A program made the position numbers and the translations under genes. The notes beneath the pieces were generated by a model, which saw only the letters and a program-made list of their open reading frames with translations, was not told the origin of the DNA and did not search any database. From the NCBI RefSeq assembly GCF_000376825.1, contig NZ_AQXW01000004.1:1736001-1800000 (forward strand): DNA of 64,000 bases. The letters run 5' to 3'. Below are positions 7,979 through 16,672 of this stretch, in pieces. How positions within the stretch are numbered: position 1 is the first letter of the stretch; each line of letters starts with the position of its first letter. The stretch is from Demetria terragena DSM 11295 (GTDB taxonomy: Bacteria > Actinomycetota > Actinomycetes > Actinomycetales > Dermatophilaceae).

Positions 7979-9001
7979 ATGCGCGTTCTGGTCTCTGGGG
8001 GAGCCGGCTATATCGGCCCACATACCGTCCTTGCCCTCCTTGCAGCGGGCCACGAAGCCGTCATCGTCGATGACCTGAGCAACAGCAAGGCGAGCGTGCT
8101 CAACCGGCTGGAGTCCCTGTCGGGACAGCACATCCCTATGCACTCGATCGACCTGACGGACCGGGATAAGACCGACCAGATTTTCGCTGAGACCGCGTTT
8201 GATGCGGTGATCCATTTCGCGGGGTTCAAGGCTGTCGGCGAGAGCGTCGAAAAACCGCTGGAGTACTACGAGAACAACCTCGACTCCACGCTGTCGATCG
8301 TGCGGGCGATGCGGCGCCATGACGTCACCAAGTTGGTGTTCTCCTCGTCCGCCACGGTGTACGGCCCCCGCGCCCCGTTGCCGTACTCCGAGGAGTGGTG
8401 GCCCCTGGAGGCAACCAACCCTTATGGCTGGACCAAGGTCATGAACGAGCAGGTCCTGCGCGACGTCGCTCCCACGATCCCGGGCCTGAAAGTGGCCCTA
8501 CTGCGCTACTTCAATCCGATTGGCTCCCACCCGTCTGGGCAGATCGGCGAGGACCCGAATGGCATACCGAACAACCTGCTGCCCTTCATCGCCCAGGTCG
8601 CCGTGGGCCGCCGCGAGAAATTGATGATCTTCGGTGACGACTACGACACCCCCGACGGGACCTGCCTACGTGACTACATCCACGTGGAAGACCTCGCCCT
8701 CGGTCACCTCGCGGCGCTGGAGCACCTCGACTCCATGAAAGAACCTGTGCGTGCGTTCAATCTTGGTACAGGGCAAGGGGTTTCGGTGTTTGAGGTGCTC
8801 CGTGCCTTCGAGAAAGCCGTGGGGCGCGCGCTGCCCTACGAGGTTGCGCCACGCCGCGCAGGAGATCTGGCCGAGAGCTATGCCGACCCCACGCGGGCCG
8901 AGCAGGAACTCGGCTGGAAGGCGACCAAGTCCATCGACGACATGTGCGCCGATGCGTGGCGTTGGCAGCGGGAAAACCCCATGGGATATCCCGCTGGGTG
9001 A
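7979..9001 (+). CDS. galE: UDP-glucose 4-epimerase
   Basis: A 340-residue extended short-chain dehydrogenase that interconverts UDP-glucose and UDP-galactose in the Leloir pathway and for surface glycans. The NAD-binding GGAGYIG is at residues 7-13, followed by DDLSNS. The catalytic set is SSSATVYG and the YxxxK of NPYGWTK, and DGTCLRDYIHVEDLA is the usual GalE segment. The residue after GGAGYIG is Pro where most GalE have Ser. GTG at 7970 is an alternative start three codons earlier. No other gal genes are adjacent. Confidence 0.92.
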   Translation: MRVLVSGGAGYIGPHTVLALLAAGHEAVIVDDLSNSKASVLNRLESLSGQHIPMHSIDLTDRDKTDQIFAETAFDAVIHFAGFKAVGESVEKPLEYYENNLDSTLSIVRAMRRHDVTKLVFSSSATVYGPRAPLPYSEEWWPLEATNPYGWTKVMNEQVLRDVAPTIPGLKVALLRYFNPIGSHPSGQIGEDPNGIPNNLLPFIAQVAVGRREKLMIFGDDYDTPDGTCLRDYIHVEDLALGHLAALEHLDSMKEPVRAFNLGTGQGVSVFEVLRAFEKAVGRALPYEVAPRRAGDLAESYADPTRAEQELGWKATKSIDDMCADAWRWQRENPMGYPAG

Positions 9002-9027
9002 TGCCCAGGCGGGTGCGCCGTCGAACG

Positions 9028-9528
9028 TCAGGGGTAGACGAGGGAGAAGCGTTCCAGAACCACTGGCATGTCCTCGCTGAACGGGCGGCCGTGCCCGGCG
9101 TGCTCCGTAAAGAACTGTTGGTGTATTTCGCGCCAGGAGGCAAGGGTGCGGTCGTCCTCGCCCTCAAGATAGGCATGCTCCTCATCGACCTGATCGAAGG
9201 CGACGGTGTCGACCTTGGTGGTCTTGATCAGCGCATATGGCACACCAGCGCTATCGAGGATGATGCTCAAGTCGCCAGGCGCAGGAAGCGCCTCATCTGC
9301 GATCTCGTAGTCCCACAGCGCTGAGGCCGTCGCGGTCTTAGTCCCGTCGAGGACGAGTTGCAGCAATGAATCGGCCTGCCCGGACGTCGCACCGAAGGCC
9401 CATGCCTCAGGGGGAACCGTGTCGGCGGCCGTCACGCCGAGATAGCCAGGCGCTGGATTGGCCTTGGCCTTAATCCTGGCCCGCTCCCAGAACTGTGCGA
9501 CCGGATCTGGCAACTCGGATGGGCTCAT
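9028..9528 (-). CDS. ASCH domain protein
   Basis: A 166-residue single-domain protein with the ASCH fold, related to PUA. The segment GTKTATASALWDYE is the conserved ASCH core, with a TK pair and a downstream acidic residue. The GDLSIILDSAGVPYALIKTTKV strand pair and the C-terminal DDRTLASWREIHQQFF follow. ASCH proteins bind RNA or nucleosides; some are ribonucleases or amidohydrolases for modified cytidines. No specific substrate is suggested by context. It converges with galE and diverges from the iron-regulated gene at 9624. Confidence 0.82.
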   Translation of the reverse strand: MSPSELPDPVAQFWERARIKAKANPAPGYLGVTAADTVPPEAWAFGATSGQADSLLQLVLDGTKTATASALWDYEIADEALPAPGDLSIILDSAGVPYALIKTTKVDTVAFDQVDEEHAYLEGEDDRTLASWREIHQQFFTEHAGHGRPFSEDMPVVLERFSLVYP

Positions 9529-9589
9529 GACGCCAACCCTCCCATGGCTGCACGGGTCACGCGACCGTGAGAAACACTCGCTCCCATGC

Positions 9590-9608
9590 TTAGATAAGGC
9601 TTACCTAT
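9590..9608 (+). promoter_or_regulatory. IdeR/DtxR iron box before siderophore-interacting protein
   Basis: TTAGATAAGGCTTACCTAT matches TTAGGTTAGGCTAACCTAA at 15 of 19 positions and is itself a near dyad. It lies 16 bases before the start codon at 9624, a position where a bound Fe(II)-regulator would block transcription or initiation. The downstream gene is a siderophore-iron reductase, which is the expected target. Confidence 0.75.
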
Positions 9609-9623
9609 CTGAGAGGATCGTCC

Positions 9624-10520
9624 ATGCCCTGGAATGACTTCGTGCTGAGCCTCACTGAGACCTCGCGCGTCGCCAAGAACTTGCGGCGCTTGGAGTTCGA
9701 GGTCGTCCCCGACAGTGGGCACGGCTACGACCCCATCGATCCGGGCGACGAAGCCATCGCGTTCTACTTCTCTGCGGACGAACACCCCCTGGACACCCGA
9801 CCCGCGGCGGAAGAAAGTTCCGGAATCGCATGGGAGCTCACCGAACCGGAGAGATGCACCGGAAGTCGGAATTTCACGATTCGCCAGTACGATCCGATCA
9901 CCCGGCGCATGCTCATCGACGTCGCGGAACACGACCACGGCCCCGCGATTGACTGGTTTCGCGCGGCGCAGCCAGGGTGGCGCACCCTCGCCGCTGGCCC
10001 ACGGTCGTGGCACTCACCACCAGCCGACGCCAGTCGGCACATTCTGGCTGGCGACCTGGCCTCCCTCCCTGCAATAGCCCGCATCATGGAAAACACCGAT
10101 CCGGACATTCACGTCACCGTCGTCGCTGAGGTGCTGGATGACAGCGAGATCGATTACCTGCCGCGTCGCGATCGCGCCGAGATTGTCCCGCTGCTGGGCT
10201 CCGGAAACGGTGTAACTCGGAGTCGACTGGCAGCGGCCTTAGGCGAGGTCGATCTTCCGGCCGATGCCTATCTGTGGCTCGCCGGCGAGGCAGCAGACAC
10301 GCGCGCCGGGAAGAAGCACGTACGCAGCCTGGGCTGGCCGCGCAACCGCGCCAACGTGGTGGGCTACTGGCGCTTCAACTCCGAGGAGTGGGAGAAGAAG
10401 TTTGCCGAGCGTGGAAGCGACCAGCTCATCGCGGTCTACCAGGACGCCGTGAAGTCAGGGATGTCTGAAGAGGACGCTGCTGAGGTCTACGACGCCGCCT
10501 TGGAGAAGGCCGGACTGTAG
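9624..10520 (+). CDS. Siderophore-interacting protein (ferric-siderophore reductase, ViuB/FAD_binding_9 family)
   Basis: A 298-residue cytosolic flavoprotein of the SIP family, which reduces Fe(III)-siderophores after uptake. The N-terminal beta-barrel has FTIRQYDP (FAD-contact RxYxxR-like region). The GDLASLPAIARIM segment and YLWLAGEAADTRAGKKHV plus GYWR are the characteristic C-terminal SIP motifs. A C-terminal tail of about 30 residues (MSEEDAAEVYDAALEKAG) is common in actinobacterial members. An iron box immediately upstream and the N-hydroxylase downstream tie it to hydroxamate siderophore metabolism. Iron import proper (an ABC transporter) is not in the window. Confidence 0.87.
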   Translation: MPWNDFVLSLTETSRVAKNLRRLEFEVVPDSGHGYDPIDPGDEAIAFYFSADEHPLDTRPAAEESSGIAWELTEPERCTGSRNFTIRQYDPITRRMLIDVAEHDHGPAIDWFRAAQPGWRTLAAGPRSWHSPPADASRHILAGDLASLPAIARIMENTDPDIHVTVVAEVLDDSEIDYLPRRDRAEIVPLLGSGNGVTRSRLAAALGEVDLPADAYLWLAGEAADTRAGKKHVRSLGWPRNRANVVGYWRFNSEEWEKKFAERGSDQLIAVYQDAVKSGMSEEDAAEVYDAALEKAGL

Positions 10521-10576
10521 CTTCGGCGACGCCAAAGTCGTCGACGAGCGCACACGTTTTGACCTCGCCGATTCAG

Positions 10577-10595
10577 TAAGGTTAGGTTTACCAAA
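10577..10595 (+). promoter_or_regulatory. IdeR/DtxR iron box before N-monooxygenase
   Basis: TAAGGTTAGGTTTACCAAA matches the iron-box consensus at about 15 of 19 positions. It lies 44 bases before the monooxygenase start, in the gap after the siderophore-interacting gene. The second gene therefore has its own iron-repressed promoter. Confidence 0.72.
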
Positions 10596-10639
10596 GTGAA
10601 TGCGCGTGCGGCCCACCGTTCCGAGGAGACACCCCGACC

Positions 10640-11980
10640 GTGACGAATGAAGATGTGCTCGACGTCGTCGGCGTAGGTTTCGGACCATCGAACCTCGCCT
10701 TGGCCATCGCCCTCGAAGAACACAATCGCGCAGTGTCGCCAGAGCAGCAACTCACGTCGCTGTTTCTTGAACAGCAGGCTCAGTTCGGCTGGCACCGCGG
10801 CATGCTGATCCCGGGGGCGACTATGCAGGTCTCCTTCCTCAAAGACCTTGTCACACAACGTAATTCGTGCAGCGAGTACAGCTTCCTCAACTACCTATCG
10901 GAACGCGGTCGGCTGACACACTTCACCAACCTGCAGACCTTCTTTCCGACTCGCTTAGAGTTCCACGACTACCTGGAATGGGCGGCGCAGCGCGTCTCAA
11001 CCCCAGTCCAGTACCAATCCGAGGTCACCGACATCAGTGCCAACGGTGACGTCTTCGAGATCACCCGTCGCGGGCTACCGACCGTTCGTTCACACAACGT
11101 CGTGCTGGCCGGCGGCATCGTCGGGAAGCTCCCACCCGGTGTCACCACGGGTCGCCGGGTCTTCCACAACCACGGCCTCCTTCATCACCTCGCGGACCTC
11201 CCAGCGCGCACCCAGCGACGCTTCGTGGTCGTAGGCTCGGGTCAAAGCGGCGCGGAGGTGACGGCCCATCTTCACCAGACCTATCCGGACAGCGACGTGC
11301 ACGCCGTCTTCGGCAAGTACGGCTACACCCCCTCGGACGACAGCCCCTACGCCAACCGGATCTTCGATCCCGAAGCCGTGACCGACTTCAATTCCTCGAA
11401 CGAGGGCCTGCGCGAGCAGTTGCTGGCCTACCACCGGGGCACCAACTATTCCGCGGTCGACCTGGAGTTGATTGAGGATCTGTATCGGCGGGAGTATGCC
11501 GAACGGGTCGCGGGCCATCGCCGCCTCTTTGTCCAGGGCGCCTCCGCCGTGACGTCAGTCGAGGAGTCGCCCGACGGGGTCGCAGTCCAGATCGCCAGGC
11601 GCACCGACGGGACCGAGACCACACTGTTGTGCGATGCGGTCATCTACGCCACGGGTTTCCGGTCAAAAACGATCGCCGAGGTCGGAATGTCCTTGGCGCC
11701 ACATTGCCTCACCGATACTCACGGGCGACCGGCCATCAACGCCGATTATCGCCTGGAAACCAGTGATGTCATTCGCGGAGAAATCTTCATCCAAGGCAAT
11801 ACCGAGCACACCCACGGACTGACCTCGACCCTGTTGTCGAATCTCGCGGTCCGATCAGGCGAACTGGTGTCGTCACTGGCCGCCAGCACGGCTCGGTGCA
11901 CCCACGACCTCACCATGGAAGCCCGTTGGGCCGACGTCCGCACGCACGAGCTGCGCGAGGCGTTCGCCGAAAAGCACTAA
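10640..11980 (+). CDS. L-ornithine N5-/L-lysine N6-monooxygenase family
   Basis: A 446-residue FAD- and NADPH-dependent N-hydroxylating monooxygenase (SidA/PvdA/IucD family), which makes the hydroxylamine needed for hydroxamate siderophores. The FAD motif [12 protein letters not shown] is at residues 10-21. The segment [15 protein letters not shown] and the following YSFLNYL resemble PvdA/SidA ornithine hydroxylases more than IucD. The NADPH motif [11 protein letters not shown] is near residue 200, and the ATGF motif is near 345. GTG or ATG choice: the ATG-equivalent start at 10640 follows GAGGAGACACC. It has its own iron box. No NRPS or NIS synthetase is in the window, so the product is unknown. 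Confidence 0.88.
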   Translation: MTNEDVLDVVGVGFGPSNLALAIALEEHNRAVSPEQQLTSLFLEQQAQFGWHRGMLIPGATMQVSFLKDLVTQRNSCSEYSFLNYLSERGRLTHFTNLQTFFPTRLEFHDYLEWAAQRVSTPVQYQSEVTDISANGDVFEITRRGLPTVRSHNVVLAGGIVGKLPPGVTTGRRVFHNHGLLHHLADLPARTQRRFVVVGSGQSGAEVTAHLHQTYPDSDVHAVFGKYGYTPSDDSPYANRIFDPEAVTDFNSSNEGLREQLLAYHRGTNYSAVDLELIEDLYRREYAERVAGHRRLFVQGASAVTSVEESPDGVAVQIARRTDGTETTLLCDAVIYATGFRSKTIAEVGMSLAPHCLTDTHGRPAINADYRLETSDVIRGEIFIQGNTEHTHGLTSTLLSNLAVRSGELVSSLAASTARCTHDLTMEARWADVRTHELREAFAEKH

Positions 11981-12032
11981 CCACAAGACAAGCATCCCGC
12001 CAGACCGTCACGGAAAGTCGGACACCCACGCC

Positions 12033-12440
12033 ATGCAACGGACACTCGTCAACGGAAAAATCCATCGCGCCACCGTTACCCAGGCCGACCTGCACTACGT
12101 CGGGTCAATCACGATCGACCAAACTCTCATGAAGGAGGCCGATCTCGTCGAAGGCGAACTGGTCCACGTCGTCGACATCACCAACGGGTCCCGCCTGGAG
12201 ACCTATGTCATCACCGGCCCGGCCGGCTCGGGCGTGATCTGCATCAACGGCGCGGCGGCTCACTTGGTCAACCCGAATGATCTAGTGATCATCATGTCCT
12301 ACGTCAGCCTCGATGAGGCCGAGGTTCTGGTCCACCAGCCCAAGGTGGTCCATGTCGACGAGAACAACTCGATCGTCGCGCTCGGGCACGACCCCGCCGA
12401 GCCGGTCCCGGGTGCGGTCGACCAACTCTCCAGCCGCTGA
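12033..12440 (+). CDS. panD: Aspartate 1-decarboxylase
   Basis: A 135-residue proenzyme of the pyruvoyl-dependent aspartate decarboxylase that makes beta-alanine for pantothenate and CoA. The self-cleavage site is Gly24-Ser25 in [10 protein letters not shown], and Lys9, Arg54 and Tyr58 (RLETY) are all conserved, as is INGAAAHL. It lies 52 bases after the iron-regulated monooxygenase on the same strand, with no obvious promoter or terminator in between, so it may be co-transcribed. panB and panC are not near. It converges with argS 13 bases away. Confidence 0.93.
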   Translation: MQRTLVNGKIHRATVTQADLHYVGSITIDQTLMKEADLVEGELVHVVDITNGSRLETYVITGPAGSGVICINGAAAHLVNPNDLVIIMSYVSLDEAEVLVHQPKVVHVDENNSIVALGHDPAEPVPGAVDQLSSR

Positions 12441-12453
12441 GACCACCTGCGTT

Positions 12454-14400
12454 CTACATCTCCTCGGGCGAACTGATTCCCAGCAGACCCAGGCCGTCGA
12501 CCAGCACGCGCAGGGTGAGCGAACACAGTGCCAGACGACTGCGCTGGGTCATTGCGTTCTCGGCCTTGAGCACCGGACATTGCTCATAAAAGCTCGTGAA
12601 GGTCTGTGCCAGATCAAAGAGGTACGCGGCCAGTCGGTGCGGCTCCAGCGCTTCGCCGACCTCCGCCACGACCGGACCGTAGCCAAGCACTTTGAGGGCG
12701 AGCGCCCGCTCGGCTGGCTCGGACAACAGCACCGGGCCCGTCGCCTCCGCGATGTCGGCGCGACGGAGGATCGAGCGGATCCGGGCGGCGGCGTACTGCA
12801 GGTAGGGGCCAGTGTTTCCAGTGAGGGCCACCATCCGATCCAAGTCGAAGGTGTAGTCACTGTCGTGCGATACCGATAGGTCGGCGTACTTGATCGCGCC
12901 GATGCCGACTTGGTGAGCCACCTTCTCGCGCTCTTCTTCGGAGAAGTCCGGGCGCGACTCGGTCAACACCTCGCGCGCCCGCCCAATCGCCGAGTCGACC
13001 TCGAACTGCAGGGTGACCAGGTCACCAGCGCGCGTTTTGAGTACTTTGCCGTTCTCACCGAGAACCGAACCGATCTGCACGTGGATCGGTTCGGTTTCAC
13101 CGAGCCAACCCGCCAGTCGCGCTGTCTCCCAGCACATCTGGAAGTGCAATGCCTGGGTGACGCCGACGACGTATAGCGCGCGATCGGCGCCCATCTGGGC
13201 GTGTTTCCACACTGTCGCGATGTCCGAAGTGGCGTAGCCATACCCGCCGTCGGACTTGCGGATGATGAGCGGCTGCGGCTTGCCCTCGCGCCCGGTGTAT
13301 CCGTCGAGGAATACGCACAGCGCACCCTCGCTGATGGTGGCGATGCCCTTCTTCTCGAGTTCTTCGCAGACCACCGGGAGCATGTCGTTGTAGGTCGACT
13401 CCCCTGCGAGATCCTCGTCGGTGAGCGTGACGTCGAGCTCGGTGTAGACACGGTTGAAGTACGTCTTGGACAGGTCGATCAGCTTCTGCCACAACCGCAT
13501 TGACTCGGCGTCGCCGCTTTGGAGAAGGGTGACGCGCTTGCGCGCGCGCTGGTCGAAGGCCCCGCCTTCTCCGCTGGTCGAGTAGCCGAGCCCCCCAGGG
13601 CTCGGCGTATCGAGACCCGGAGTGGTCTCGACAAGCTCGACCGGCGTCTCGCCTTCTCCGCTGGTCGAGTAGCCGAGCCCCCCAGGGCTCGGCGTATCGA
13701 GACCCGGCGTGGCCTCGACAAGCTCGACCGGCTCGACCGGCGATGCGTCGAACTTTGCCCGCGCCGCACGGTAGAAGGCGTTGGGATCGGACTCCAGGTG
13801 CGCGGCCTCCGCACTGTCTTCGCCGACCTCCAAAAGATGCTCAATGAGCATGCCAAACGGCGTACCCCAGTCACCGATGTGGTTCTGCCGTACGACGGTG
13901 TGGCCGAGCCGCTCCATCGTGCGCGCCAGCGAGTCGCCGACAACCGTCGTCCGCAAGTGACCGACGTGCATCTCCTTGGCAACATTGGGAGACGAGTAGT
14001 CGATCGGGATGGTCTGCGGTGCGGGTACCGGAATCCCGAGTCGCTCGTCGTCAATGAGTGCCTGGGCATTCGCCGCGATCCACGGGTCAGCGAGGGTCAC
14101 GTTGATGAAGCCCGGTCCGGCGATCTCCAGGCTCACCGCGAGATCGTCGATCCCCTTCTCGCGCAGCGCGTCCACGATCAGTTGCGCCACCTCGCGCGGA
14201 GACTTGCCGACCTTCTTCGCAAGAGCCATGGCGGCATTGATCTGAAGGTCGGCCGGCGCCGCCAGCTCGGGCGCCTTGCCCTTCTTCGCCTTCAGCGCGA
14301 ACGGGCGGATCACCGGGTCTGCTTCTCGCCATTCATCTCCCAGGGCAACGCCGATGGCGGCCTGGACACGGGGTGCGAGCACGGATGCGGGATCAGCCAT
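12454..14400 (-). CDS. argS: Arginyl-tRNA synthetase with palindromic in-frame insertion
   Basis: A class I synthetase charging tRNA-Arg, 648 residues where 580-595 is usual. The HIGH-type motif is in SSPNVAKEMHVGHLRTT, with the HIGDWGTPFG segment following. The C-terminal anticodon-binding helices include NTGPYLQYAAARIRSILRR. The start at 14400 (MADPASVLAPRVQ) is chosen because homologues begin there and the frame further upstream consists of intergenic repeats. The excess length is a block of about 58 residues between AKFDAS and FDQRARKR. It contains two tandem GLDTPSPGGLGYSTS copies encoded by 87-base repeats. As argS is normally essential, the insert must be tolerated or removed. Confidence 0.95.
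   Translation of the reverse strand: MADPASVLAPRVQAAIGVALGDEWREADPVIRPFALKAKKGKAPELAAPADLQINAAMALAKKVGKSPREVAQLIVDALREKGIDDLAVSLEIAGPGFINVTLADPWIAANAQALIDDERLGIPVPAPQTIPIDYSSPNVAKEMHVGHLRTTVVGDSLARTMERLGHTVVRQNHIGDWGTPFGMLIEHLLEVGEDSAEAAHLESDPNAFYRAARAKFDASPVEPVELVEATPGLDTPSPGGLGYSTSGEGETPVELVETTPGLDTPSPGGLGYSTSGEGGAFDQRARKRVTLLQSGDAESMRLWQKLIDLSKTYFNRVYTELDVTLTDEDLAGESTYNDMLPVVCEELEKKGIATISEGALCVFLDGYTGREGKPQPLIIRKSDGGYGYATSDIATVWKHAQMGADRALYVVGVTQALHFQMCWETARLAGWLGETEPIHVQIGSVLGENGKVLKTRAGDLVTLQFEVDSAIGRAREVLTESRPDFSEEEREKVAHQVGIGAIKYADLSVSHDSDYTFDLDRMVALTGNTGPYLQYAAARIRSILRRADIAEATGPVLLSEPAERALALKVLGYGPVVAEVGEALEPHRLAAYLFDLAQTFTSFYEQCPVLKAENAMTQRSRLALCSLTLRVLVDGLGLLGISSPEEM
13564..13740 (-). 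repeat. Two tandem 87-bp palindromic elements inside argS
   Basis: Two copies, beginning at 13564 and 13651, are 87 bases (29 codons) apart and nearly identical. Read in the argS direction, each runs GTCGAGCTTGTCGAGACC, GGTCTCGATACGCC, an AGCCCTGGGGGGCT stem, then CTACTCGACCAGCG. The encoded peptide is PVELVE-TTPGLDTPSPGGLGYSTSGEG. Ends and internal arms can fold into hairpins. The same unit recurs in cydA and between genes. Confidence 0.92.
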
Positions 14401-14445
14401 GCCCCAAGGGTAGAAGGCGATGCTCGTGTGCCTGAAACGACGGTC

Positions 14446-14890
14446 GAGACCAGCGTCGGTCGAGCTTGTCAAGACCACGCTGGTCGAACTTGTCGAGACC
14501 ACCTCGCCACCGCGCTCCACCAGGAGAGGTGGCGGCGACGCACCATCCGCCCTCCTCGGATAGCGCCTCGTCGCCTGGGCCGGCCGCATCCTCCCCTGGA
14601 CCGTGGCCGCCGACGCCCGCCCACAAGCCCAGAACCCACGAGGACGCGCACGAGCGCGGAGCCCAGGGGGATGCGGCGCGGCGTGGATGGGTCTGGCAGG
14701 AGGGCCGGAGCGAAGCGGAGGCCCGACCGGTTGTCGCGCCGCATCCCCCTGGGCGGAGCGCGGAGGCGAGGTGGTCTCGATACGCACTCACTTCGTTCGC
14801 GCTACTCGACCAGCGAGACCCCGCGCCACTCGACCAGCGAGACCCCGCGCCACCCGACCAGCGAGGTGGTGAACTCGACCAGCGACATAC
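14446..14890. repeat. Intergenic mosaic of palindromic elements (14401-14966 gap)
   Basis: The 566-base gap between argS and the ABC transporter holds no convincing gene. From 14446 come copies of GGTCGAGCTTGTC and GTCGAACTTGTCGAGACC arms. From 14774 come GGTCTCGATACGC, an ACTTCGTTCGCGCTACTCGACCAGCG copy, two GCGAGACCCCGCGCC(A)CTCGACCA units, and a final CTCGACCAGCGACA. Open frames across it are artefacts of GC-rich stop-poor repeats. Promoters for argS (leftward) and the ABC operon (rightward) should also lie here, but I cannot place them. Confidence 0.85.
14493..14780. mobile_element. MITE-like element with 26-bp terminal inverted repeats
   Basis: The 26 bases at 14493-14518 (TCGAGACCACCTCGCCACCG then CGCTCC) match the reverse complement of 14755-14780 at 25 of 26 positions. 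Inside, 14661-14680 (GCCCAGGGGGATGCGGCGCG) is a perfect 20-base inverted repeat with 14735-14754, abutting the right terminus. A smaller GGGCC/GGCCC hairpin lies between them. The 288-base unit encodes no protein. The structure suggests a non-autonomous mobile or extragenic palindromic element; no target-site duplication was identified. Confidence 0.5.
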
Positions 14891-14966
14891 CGCGTGACAT
14901 CTGTCAGGCACGACCGGTGACGGAACGCGTGGGAGCGCTGAACCTGCCGGCAGCAGGCTGGCGAGC

Positions 14967-15911
14967 ATGAACCAGACAGCCGCACCCGCGGTCGAGATAC
15001 GCGGGCTGACCAAGACCTTTCAAACCCCTGGCCAAGACCCTGTCGGGGCCGTACGCGGTCTCGACCTGACGATTCAGCCGGGCGAGATCGTGGCACTTCT
15101 TGGACCCAACGGCGCGGGCAAGACCACGACGTTGGACACGGTTCTCGGCCTCACCGAACCCACCTCTGGGACGGTCGAAGTTCTCGGCATGCCGCCCCGC
15201 GCTGCGATCGCGGCGGGCCGAGTGAGCGCGGTCCTGCAGTCTGGAGGTCTGCTGCGCGACCTGACCGTTCGCGAAACGGTAGAGGTGATCGCCTCGACGT
15301 ACACCCACCCACGGCCGGTCGACGAGGTCCTCCATCAGGCCGCCATCCAAGACATCAGCCGACGCAAGATCAGCAAGTGCTCCGGAGGGGAACAGCAACG
15401 CGTGCGCTTCGCCCTTGCACTCCTGCCGGACCCCGACGTCCTGATCCTGGACGAGCCGACCGCCGGTATGGATGTCCAGTCGCGTCACGACTTCTGGGAC
15501 AGAATGCACGCCGACGCTGCCGCAGGGCGCACGGTGATCTTCGCCACGCACTACCTGGAAGAGGCCGACGCCTTCGCGCGGCGGATCGTGATGGTCGCCG
15601 CGGGCCAGGTCGTGGCCGATGGCAGCACCGAAGAACTCCGCGCCAAGGCCAGCGGCCGCACCGTGTCCGCTGACCTTCCACCTGGCGATGCCGAGGCGCT
15701 GACTGAGCGCTTACGCCACGAACCCGCTATCCACCGGGTCGCTCTTCGCGGACACCGCATCACGCTGACCGCCGCCGACTCGGATGCCGTCGCGCTGCAC
15801 CTACTTCGCGACCTCGGCGCCCTCAACCTGGAGGTCGTCTCCGGTTCGTTGGAGTCGGCCTTTCTCGCCATCACCGGCACCGACCAAACCCACCAGGAGA
15901 CGTCGCGATGA
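14967..15911 (+). CDS. ABC transporter ATP-binding protein (ABC-2 exporter, DrrA/NatA-like)
   Basis: A 314-residue ATPase that should energise the permease encoded next. Walker A GPNGAGKT is at residues 46-53. The signature is CSGGEQQR, Walker B is [12 protein letters not shown], and the switch histidine is in IFATHYLEEAD. The C-terminal 80 residues match the extra domain of drug- and lipid-exporting NatA/DrrA-type ATPases. The stop overlaps the permease start by 4 bases (ATGA). With the downstream kinase and regulator it forms a four-gene unit typical of antibiotic or envelope-stress exporters. The substrate is unknown. Confidence 0.9.
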   Translation: MNQTAAPAVEIRGLTKTFQTPGQDPVGAVRGLDLTIQPGEIVALLGPNGAGKTTTLDTVLGLTEPTSGTVEVLGMPPRAAIAAGRVSAVLQSGGLLRDLTVRETVEVIASTYTHPRPVDEVLHQAAIQDISRRKISKCSGGEQQRVRFALALLPDPDVLILDEPTAGMDVQSRHDFWDRMHADAAAGRTVIFATHYLEEADAFARRIVMVAAGQVVADGSTEELRAKASGRTVSADLPPGDAEALTERLRHEPAIHRVALRGHRITLTAADSDAVALHLLRDLGALNLEVVSGSLESAFLAITGTDQTHQETSR

Positions 15912-16672
15912 ACACCACCTACTACGCACTTGAGGTCAAGCGCATCGTGCGGGACCCCGCCGGTCTGTTCTTCACGGCGGGACTGCCTGCGGTGATGTAC
16001 CTCATCTTCGGCGCCGCCCAGAGTTACAAAGATGAGGACGCCGTCAACGGCAATGTTGGCTTGTTCATCGCGATCTCTATGGCGGCCTACGGCGCGGTCA
16101 CCGCGACGACCGGTGTCGGCGGCACCGCCGCTGTGGAGCGGATGCAAGGCTGGGGCCGCCAACTCGGGCTGACGCCCTTGCGAGACAGCCAGTACGTCCT
16201 CGTCAAGGCCGCTGTCGCCGCGACGATCGCGGTCGTTCCGATAGCCCTGATCTATGTCCTCGCGGTGTTGACCGGCGCCGAAGGCAGCGCCACTGCGTGG
16301 CTGGTCAGTGGGCTGATTGTGCTGCTTGGAGCTGGCATCTGGGCGTTGTACGGCCTTGCCATCGCCCAGGCTTTCCGCTCGGAGTCCGCGGTCTCGGTGG
16401 CCAGCGGCATGCTGGTCGTGCTGGCCTTTCTCGGCAACATCTTCTTCCCGCTATCTGGCACGATGCTGACCATCGCCAAGTTCACCCCGCTGTACGGCTA
16501 CGTCCAGCTGGCGCGCTACCCATTGACGGAGGGGGCCATGATCAACAACAGCTCTGGCAGCGAGTTCTCGATCGAGCCGTTGTGGGTGCCGCTGCTCAAC
16601 CTCACGATCTGGTCCGCGATCTTCGCCCTGGGAGCGGTCGCACTGGTCCGCCGCGGTCGAGGTCGGCAGTGA
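15908..16672 (+). CDS. ABC-2 type permease
   Basis: A 254-residue membrane protein with six hydrophobic segments, fitting the ABC-2 permease family. It begins in the cytoplasm (YYALEVKRIVRDPAGLFF) and has the central ERMQGWGRQLGLTPL motif region typical of DrrB/YadH-like subunits. It should form the channel for the ATPase encoded upstream. Start and stop both overlap neighbours: ATGA with the ATPase gene and GTGA with the kinase gene, implying translational coupling. Confidence 0.87.
   Translation: MNTTYYALEVKRIVRDPAGLFFTAGLPAVMYLIFGAAQSYKDEDAVNGNVGLFIAISMAAYGAVTATTGVGGTAAVERMQGWGRQLGLTPLRDSQYVLVKAAVAATIAVVPIALIYVLAVLTGAEGSATAWLVSGLIVLLGAGIWALYGLAIAQAFRSESAVSVASGMLVVLAFLGNIFFPLSGTMLTIAKFTPLYGYVQLARYPLTEGAMINNSSGSEFSIEPLWVPLLNLTIWSAIFALGAVALVRRGRGRQ

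Noticed and set aside
14493-14780. Full insertion sequence
   Set aside because: The 288-base unit is too short for a transposase and no transposase fragment is detectable in any frame.
14401-14787. N-terminal extension of ArgS through the repeats
   Set aside because: The frame stays open, but the translated sequence is repeat-derived and homologous ArgS proteins begin at the Met encoded at 14400.
13519-14970. 483-codon open frame on the plus strand opposite argS
   Set aside because: It is antisense to a clearly recognisable argS, has no family features, and continues into intergenic repeats. High GC content makes such frames common.
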